Source of the DNA: a virus
Reading direction: 5' to 3' (one strand)
Virus record (IMG/VR): IMGVR_UViG_3300028275_000006
Location: 1 to 64,000 of that record
DNA length: 64,000 nt
Shown here: positions 59,336 through 64,000 of the stretch, piece after piece
Layout: each line of letters opens with the position of its first letter
Position numbering within the stretch: the stretch's first letter is position 1
Notes under the pieces: generated by a model
The model's database searches: none
Told to the model about the DNA's origin: nothing
Seen by the model: the letters and a program-made list of their open reading frames with translations, nothing else
Position numbers and translations under genes: made by a program

Positions 59336-60751
59336 TTATAGGCCTGATAAGAATTTCAAACGAGATAAGTCAGTAGATTCTTTAACTGTTTCTTTTTTCT
59401 TATCTGCTTTGCCGCCCATTTCGTCTTTGCCTAAACGACCAGCAACTACATCACCTTTGGTTACTTTGTCATATGGTTTAGCATTGTTGGCTAAGTTACC
59501 ATCGCCCTTTTTCTTTTCAGCAACAACTTTTCTAACAATAGACTTAACTAGGTTAGATTCTTGTACTGCTGGCGTAGGAGCAGTTGTACCACCTTCGGCT
59601 TCTAATTTCTTTCTAAGAGCACTAATAGTTCTTGCTAAGTTTGTCTTATCGGCACCTGTAGCAGTTTTGTATTGTTCTTCGTATTTTGCGAGTGCTTTTG
59701 CAGTTGGGCTATCTGCTTCAGCACCTTCTTTAAATGCTGGATTTGTAGGACCAGGAGTCTTTTCGCTCCACTCTTTACCCTTGTTTGGACCAGAAGTTAC
59801 TTTTGGATACTTGCCAGTCTTTGGATCTTTCTTAGGAGCGGCTGTAGCACCATCTGGTGGGCTCATTACTTGACCTTCGTCAGTTTTCTTTTTCTTTTCT
59901 GGAAGACCTTTATGCTTTGTACTAGCAAAGTCTTTGGCATCTTTGTCTTTCATGCCTTTAGCAACTTTAGCAACTTCCTTACTGGCTGGCTTTTCGCCTT
60001 TCTTTGCGGCGTGTACCATGCCCATAAATTTTTGTTGTGCTTTGCTTACAGCCTTTTCGACTACTTGTGTAAGGGCTTCCTTAATCATCTTGTCTTTTTC
60101 TTTCTTGTTCTTGGCGTCTTTTTCAGCCTTGGCAATTTTTTCTGCGGCTTCGTCGATTTCATCCTTAACACGGATGCTGGCCACAGTCCAACCTGGATTG
60201 TCGCGTTTCATACGATCACGTACTTCGCCTTGGCTTTCGCCTTCGTCGGCAACAGTAGTAACACCACGAGTTTTGTTATCTTTTTCAAGTTTAACAAAGT
60301 ATTGTTTCTTTTCTGATTTATCAACTTGACCTTTCTTTTTGTCAGTTGCACGTACACCAGACGCTTCTTTAACAGCACCTTCTAACAAGGATGCTAATTT
60401 TTGTTCATATGTAGTCATTTCGTCAATTTTCCTTTCTTCGTCATCCATGTCAGACACTGGCTCTTCGCTTGGTAGCTCTTGTTCAGCATCACCTGTAATG
60501 TCGTCGATGTTGGATGCGTTGCTGCCATCGCCGAACTTAACTTGGTACTCCATATAGTGATATACACTATCTAAGTAATCTGCAGATTTAGTAATTTTAG
60601 CCTGTACCCAACCTTCTAAATCTTGTCCGTCTTGAATCATTTGGAACAATTTCATAGAGTACTTTGCGGCTCTATATAGTTCTGAACGTGCCATAGCCCC
60701 TTCGTGGTCGTCCACTGGTCCTGGCATAACTGGTCTCATCTGGTCGTGCAT
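59336..60751 (-). CDS. Late Lys/Glu-rich protein with DUF3008-like segment
   Basis: 471 residues, first gene of a late operon. N-terminal domain (about 20-75) LYRAAKYSMKLFQMIQDGQD then WVQAKITKSADYLDSVYHYM is common in T4-like aquatic phages. The middle has QKFMGMVHAAKKGEKPASKE and VAKGMKDKDAKDFASTKHKG, resembling the DUF3008 family. The remaining sequence is highly charged and Gly/Lys/Asp-rich, like prohead core or internal head proteins. L122-L123-E124 before Gly125 and IKE before Ala (about 210) are prohead-protease-type sites. AGGAG and a late promoter precede the ATG. Confidence 0.65.
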   Translation of the reverse strand: MHDQMRPVMPGPVDDHEGAMARSELYRAAKYSMKLFQMIQDGQDLEGWVQAKITKSADYLDSVYHYMEYQVKFGDGSNASNIDDITGDAEQELPSEEPVSDMDDEERKIDEMTTYEQKLASLLEGAVKEASGVRATDKKKGQVDKSEKKQYFVKLEKDNKTRGVTTVADEGESQGEVRDRMKRDNPGWTVASIRVKDEIDEAAEKIAKAEKDAKNKKEKDKMIKEALTQVVEKAVSKAQQKFMGMVHAAKKGEKPASKEVAKVAKGMKDKDAKDFASTKHKGLPEKKKKTDEGQVMSPPDGATAAPKKDPKTGKYPKVTSGPNKGKEWSEKTPGPTNPAFKEGAEADSPTAKALAKYEEQYKTATGADKTNLARTISALRKKLEAEGGTTAPTPAVQESNLVKSIVRKVVAEKKKGDGNLANNAKPYDKVTKGDVVAGRLGKDEMGGKADKKKETVKESTDLSRLKFLSGL

Positions 60752-60772
60752 GGTTAAAATCTCCTGGTGTTG

Positions 60773-60780
60773 TATTTATC
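60773..60780 (-). promoter_or_regulatory. Late promoter of the 60751-57184 operon
   Basis: GATAAATA on the minus strand, 21 bases before the 471-residue gene, followed by AGGAG. Confidence 0.78.
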
Positions 60781-61435
60781 GTTTTGCTATACTGCCGCCT
60801 GTTAACAGATTAGCCTTCATATCTAGGGCATTTTTAGCAGTACCGTCTTTATTTTTAGGTGTTTTTCCGGCTTTATTTTTGTATACAGGACCCACACTAA
60901 CCATACCTGCACTAGTGCCTCCCGGTGTTGCAGTTTCGTCAAACTTATCGATTCCACGACTCTGCATTCCGCCCTTCTTACGTTTAGCGGCTAATTCTTC
61001 TAAACCGTGACGTACTTGCTCTAAATTCTGTTCTAAACCCATGAACATGCCGCCTTTGGCTAACTTAGTAATTTGATGCCAAGTTGCTAGGTCATCGCTT
61101 TCTGCCATACGTGCTAATTCTTGTAACTGTTTACGTGTTTGCAAAATGCGTCCTTTTAACGTCATAGGATTTGCTTTATTGTGACTGTGAATCATAGGAT
61201 CCATAGGATCATCTGTAGCGGCAATAGGTGCTTCTAAGGTAAGTTGATCTGCAACAGTTTCGCTCATCTGTGCCATTTGTACAGCCTGCGCGGCCAATCT
61301 TGCAGGAATACCTTCTTTAACAAGTTTATCCTGTGCTTGTTGTTCGCTTAGTCCTTGTGCTAATAATGCCTTGGCACGTTTAGCCAAAGCCATCATATCA
61401 ATAACACCTTCGTTTATAATGTCTATCAATCTCAT
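60776..61435 (-). CDS. Late internal-type protein
   Basis: 219 residues. Starts MRLIDIINEGVID, with I7-N8-E9 before Gly10: very like the short, cleaved capsid-targeting N-termini of T4 internal head proteins. Then helical segments (ALLAQGLSEQQAQDKLVKEG; PARLAAQAVQMAQMSETVAD; KGRILQTRKQLQELARMAES) and a Lys/Gly-rich tail. No enzyme motif. ATGA overlap with the preceding gene. Head-interior role is inferred. Confidence 0.6.
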   Translation of the reverse strand: MRLIDIINEGVIDMMALAKRAKALLAQGLSEQQAQDKLVKEGIPARLAAQAVQMAQMSETVADQLTLEAPIAATDDPMDPMIHSHNKANPMTLKGRILQTRKQLQELARMAESDDLATWHQITKLAKGGMFMGLEQNLEQVRHGLEELAAKRKKGGMQSRGIDKFDETATPGGTSAGMVSVGPVYKNKAGKTPKNKDGTAKNALDMKANLLTGGSIAKR

Positions 61436-63177
61436 TTCTTTTTTCCTTGACGCATATTAATTTGCCAGTGTGCTAATTGTTTTTTACGTGGACTAGCAGA
61501 ATCGCTACTGCGTATCTTTTTTAACTGTGCTATGCTCATGCCTTTAGTGATGCCGTGACGTTTACTATCACCTTTATCTTGTGGATTTTTTCCATCGGCA
61601 AAGTTTTCATCTACATTAAATGTCGGATCAACTTTTTGACGCGGCATATTCTTAGGCCGCTTTGGATCAACCGGGTCAATGTCTGTGGTATCAAGGCCCA
61701 ACTTTTTCAAAGCCGCAATATATTTGTGCTCTTCTTCTTCACTGCCAAAAGATACAATAGTACTAGGAGGCCCTTTACCAAAATCTTTATTTGATAAATT
61801 TTTTAAGTTGGCAATATTCTTACCTAACTTGTACCAATCATACACATCACTTACATCAACTCTAACAGTGCCTCTAGGCATTGTAGGTTTAATTTCAGGA
61901 CCTCTTGGTTTTTCATTAGGGTGCTGGTCTTCTTCTGCGTGTTTAAAATATTGTACTTGACGTTCACGTTTCTCTGCACCGGCGCGAGTTGGATACTTAC
62001 CTAAGTTCTTATTACCATGTTTGCTTTTTAATTCGTAACCGCCTTTAACTTTAACAATATGTTCGTTAAACTGTTCTGGATTCATTTTACCCCAGTAACG
62101 TAGCAATACTCCAGCAAGAGCATTGGCTTCGTTTTCGTCTGGACTGCCAGTTGCACCATCTAATTCTCTTGCTTCGTTTTGTTTGCGATGCACTAATTCG
62201 TGTGCTAGTGTTCGCATAATATCCATTTGATGTCTATCTTTAACAGATACAACTATGTCTTGTGTTTCAGGATCAAAGTATCCAAGTGCAGTAGTCTTTG
62301 TATCACCTACTAATTTAATACGTGGTGCTTGTTCTATTTCTAAAAGTTTGATAGCCCATAATGCAAAGTCTTTGATACGTTGCTTTTTATCTGGAGTCCA
62401 TGCTTCCATCAATCCGCCGCCGTCACCGCCGTCTCCCGCAGGCACACTACCTACACCACTGTAGCCTGCATCGGTACCATATAGTCCGTAAGGACCTGGT
62501 CCATATAACGCACCGTATTTGTTTCTGCGTTTTTTCTTACGACCTTCGTCTACATCTTTGTCACCACTAGTGGCAATTAATTTTCCTTGACTTCTATCTA
62601 GACTTTTTAACTGCTGTGGTTCGTGTTCTTCTTCACCTTGTCCCACACGTTTAGCACGTTTAAGTCCATCTAATATTACTTGTAAACTATCTTCGTCTGC
62701 TTGATATTTGATACCAATACCGCCAGCGGCTTCCCAAGCACTGATATTACTACCTCTGTCGTCAATTAATACGTTAGGCATTCCGCTAGGATTTCTAGCG
62801 TACTTGGCTTTGTTTGAAACAATGTAAATGTTGTCTGGCAGTTGATTTAAGTGTTCATCGATCCAAATACGTTTGTATTTTTCACTGCCTTCGTGGTCGC
62901 CGCGTAATGGGCTAGAACAAATATTGTAGCCACCGGCCACATCAACTACAATATCAATTAGTTTGTCTGCTGTAGGAAACTTTGGTAGACGTGCAAAAAA
63001 GTCTGTTCCTACCATTTTGTTTAATGTAGGATCAGTCTTCGCTGGTGGAATGTCTCTGTAGTTTCCGCTTTTAATGCCAGCAAGTTTAGCATACTCTGTG
63101 AAAAAGTCTGCAAGAACTCCGTCCATGTCTACATAGACTTCCATGCCTTGGGGTAATTCTAAATCGCTTGCTCTCAT
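61432..63177 (-). CDS. Fusion of HAD-like and zinc-metallopeptidase-like domains
   Basis: 581 residues. Residues about 12-180: HAD-like phosphohydrolase domain, catalytic motif VYVDMDGVLADFF (Asp16, Asp18), further on VLIDDRGSNISAW, resembling phage 5'-nucleotidases. After a Lys/Gly linker comes L-M-E before Ala (about 256-259), then a domain with IMRTLAHELVHRKQNEAREL (HExxH at about 324-328), a zinc peptidase motif. A third region has VSDVYDWYKLGKNIANLKNL and SEEEEHKYIAALKKLGL, found in virion proteins of T4-like aquatic phages. Processing between the first two parts by the prohead protease is possible. Late block; function unknown. Confidence 0.7.
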   Translation of the reverse strand: MRASDLELPQGMEVYVDMDGVLADFFTEYAKLAGIKSGNYRDIPPAKTDPTLNKMVGTDFFARLPKFPTADKLIDIVVDVAGGYNICSSPLRGDHEGSEKYKRIWIDEHLNQLPDNIYIVSNKAKYARNPSGMPNVLIDDRGSNISAWEAAGGIGIKYQADEDSLQVILDGLKRAKRVGQGEEEHEPQQLKSLDRSQGKLIATSGDKDVDEGRKKKRRNKYGALYGPGPYGLYGTDAGYSGVGSVPAGDGGDGGGLMEAWTPDKKQRIKDFALWAIKLLEIEQAPRIKLVGDTKTTALGYFDPETQDIVVSVKDRHQMDIMRTLAHELVHRKQNEARELDGATGSPDENEANALAGVLLRYWGKMNPEQFNEHIVKVKGGYELKSKHGNKNLGKYPTRAGAEKRERQVQYFKHAEEDQHPNEKPRGPEIKPTMPRGTVRVDVSDVYDWYKLGKNIANLKNLSNKDFGKGPPSTIVSFGSEEEEHKYIAALKKLGLDTTDIDPVDPKRPKNMPRQKVDPTFNVDENFADGKNPQDKGDSKRHGITKGMSIAQLKKIRSSDSASPRKKQLAHWQINMRQGKKK

Positions 63178-63461
63178 TTTTTATTTACCGGTTTTTCGCC
63201 TGTCATGTAAGGTAAACTAAACCATAACTGAAACCACTCAGGTGTTCCAGGTTTAATGTTTTGTTCTCTCTGTATTCTGCCTTTATCACTGCCAGTAACA
63301 CTGATGTTACTGCCCTGATACTCGTGTAGTCTTGCGGCATGACCTAAGCCTGCAAGATACTGCATAGATTTAATTTCGTATATAGGATCAGAAGGATCAA
63401 GTAAGCAGTCGTCTGGACTGTCTTGATTTAAATTTTCTGTACTGATTCTATATTGTTTCAT
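63174..63461 (-). CDS. Small conserved late protein
   Basis: 95 residues, with YLAGLGHAARLHEYQGSNIS (about 35-54) and NIKPGTPEWFQLWFSLPYMT near the C-terminus, both well conserved in T4-like aquatic phages. No known domain. Starts three bases after the stop of the preceding gene and joins the next by an ATGA overlap. Function unknown; likely a structural or head-associated protein from its location. Confidence 0.62.
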   Translation of the reverse strand: MKQYRISTENLNQDSPDDCLLDPSDPIYEIKSMQYLAGLGHAARLHEYQGSNISVTGSDKGRIQREQNIKPGTPEWFQLWFSLPYMTGEKPVNKK

Positions 63462-63464
63462 TTA

Positions 63465-64000
63465 TTATGAAACCTTAACAACAGTAAATCCTGCTTTTAC
63501 GTAGTGATCGTGAGCATAATTCTTTGCGTGTTCGCGACCTTTAGTAGTAGTTACACGGGGTGTTCTTTCAACTTCATTTCCGTCCTTGTCAATAAGAGTA
63601 AAACGGAATGAATACTCTTCTGGATCCGGTCCATTAACATATTCATCATCTTCGCGTTCACGACGTCCAAAGCCTGTGCGACTAGAATCGTAATCGCGTT
63701 GATACGCATCGTAACTACCGTAACGGCCTTCTTCTAATTCTGACATTTTCATAGCATCTTTTTCCTTCTTAGGTTCTTTTTCTTTTTTAGGCTCTTCTTT
63801 TTTCTTAGGTTCTTCTTTTTTCTTAGAATCTTTTTTCTTTGCTTTTTCCTTCGCCTTTTCTTCATAGGGCATCAAGTACTCGGCAACTAAGTCAAAGAAT
63901 GGTTTACCCATAACAGGTGTTTCTGAACTTACGCCAGCGGCATCGCTAAATGCTTGTCTGTCGCCTTTGGCTACTGCTTCACGTAAACTTGTAGCAGAGC
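63465..64000 (-). CDS. Lys/Glu-rich late protein, N-terminus outside the window
   Basis: The frame is open to the right edge, so the true start lies beyond 64000; an internal ATG at 63911 is not needed. Readable part: LREAVAKGDRQAFSDAAGV, FFDLVAEYLMPYEEKAKEKA, a stretch of Lys/Glu/Pro repeats (KKKEEPKKKEEPKKEKEPKK), then MSELEEGRYGSYDAYQRDYD, and a compact C-terminal domain with FRFTLIDKDGNEVERTP. L-E-E before Gly is a prohead-protease-type site at the border between repeat and C-terminal domain. The charged composition suggests a prohead core or internal head protein. Confidence 0.58.
   Translation of the reverse strand, partial: SATSLREAVAKGDRQAFSDAAGVSSETPVMGKPFFDLVAEYLMPYEEKAKEKAKKKDSKKKEEPKKKEEPKKEKEPKKEKDAMKMSELEEGRYGSYDAYQRDYDSSRTGFGRREREDDEYVNGPDPEEYSFRFTLIDKDGNEVERTPRVTTTKGREHAKNYAHDHYVKAGFTVVKVS

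Noticed and set aside
59409-60329. Long plus-strand frames opposite the Lys/Glu-rich late gene
   Set aside because: Phe/Ser/Leu-rich shadows caused by the Lys/Glu codons of the minus-strand gene.
63760-63850. Repeats near the right edge as a regulatory repeat
   Set aside because: They are coding repeats of Lys/Glu/Pro in the partial late protein.
1-64000. tRNA genes, integrase, transposase, CRISPR arrays
   Set aside because: None could be recognised on either strand by reading; a dedicated tRNA search was not possible here.

Overview
This 64 kb window is a contiguous part of the genome of a large T4-like tailed phage (myovirus). The closest gene-content resemblance is to the T4-like phages of aquatic bacteria (cyanophage and pelagiphage type). 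The evidence is a T4-style late sigma factor (gp55), sliding clamp (gp45), family B DNA polymerase (gp43), a baseplate module in T4-like order (gp48-like, gp53, hub, gp5, gp25, gp6, gp7-slot protein), tail-collar fibres, thymidylate synthase and DHFR. The DNA is AT-rich and very tightly packed. No integrase, transposon, tRNA, rRNA, CRISPR array or photosynthesis gene was seen. The host cannot be named. Consensus sigma-70 promoters, Shine-Dalgarno starts and a lipobox suggest a Gram-negative bacterium.

Layout. (1) 28-855, minus: gp55, the late sigma factor, read from a consensus sigma-70 promoter. (2) 937-30789, plus: the late tail operon: tube cap, wedge and hub proteins, a giant 4,694-residue baseplate protein in the gp7 position, a 204-residue structural protein and three fibre proteins that share an N-terminal module. 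It ends at an intrinsic terminator lying inside the convergent thyA gene. (3) 30786-42168, minus: nucleotide metabolism and replication genes (thyA, DHFR, a MoxR-type ATPase with a VWA partner, a FEN/RNase H nuclease, a 2OG oxygenase, QueE, FolE) under several sigma-70 promoters. (4) 42235-51898, minus: the sliding-clamp operon, which carries a DpdA-like transglycosylase, a QueD-like protein, two oxidoreductases, a glycosyltransferase, a cupin-like protein, a phosphoribosyltransferase and a HIT protein. (5) 51953-55253, minus: DNA polymerase, a small membrane protein and a DsbA-like DNA-binding protein. (6) 55366-64000, minus: a second late block of charged, probably head-internal proteins, with a Dps-like protein and a lipoprotein.

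How it works together. Early sigma-70 promoters (TTGAC[A/T], 17 bp, TATAAT-like) drive gp55, the clamp operon, folE and other early genes. gp55 with the clamp should then direct transcription from late promoters; seven copies of a [G/A]ATAAATA element lie 18-28 bp before structural or late-type genes. At the left end the early gp55 promoter and the late tail promoter overlap back to back. FolE, QueD-like, QueE and DpdA-like proteins together suggest that a 7-deazaguanine base is made and exchanged into phage DNA. QueC is not in this window. The largest stretch without an obvious gene (57145-57404, 260 bases) holds a late promoter, a small gene broken by a one-base frameshift, and a 24-codon ORF. 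No stretch above 300 bases lacks a gene.
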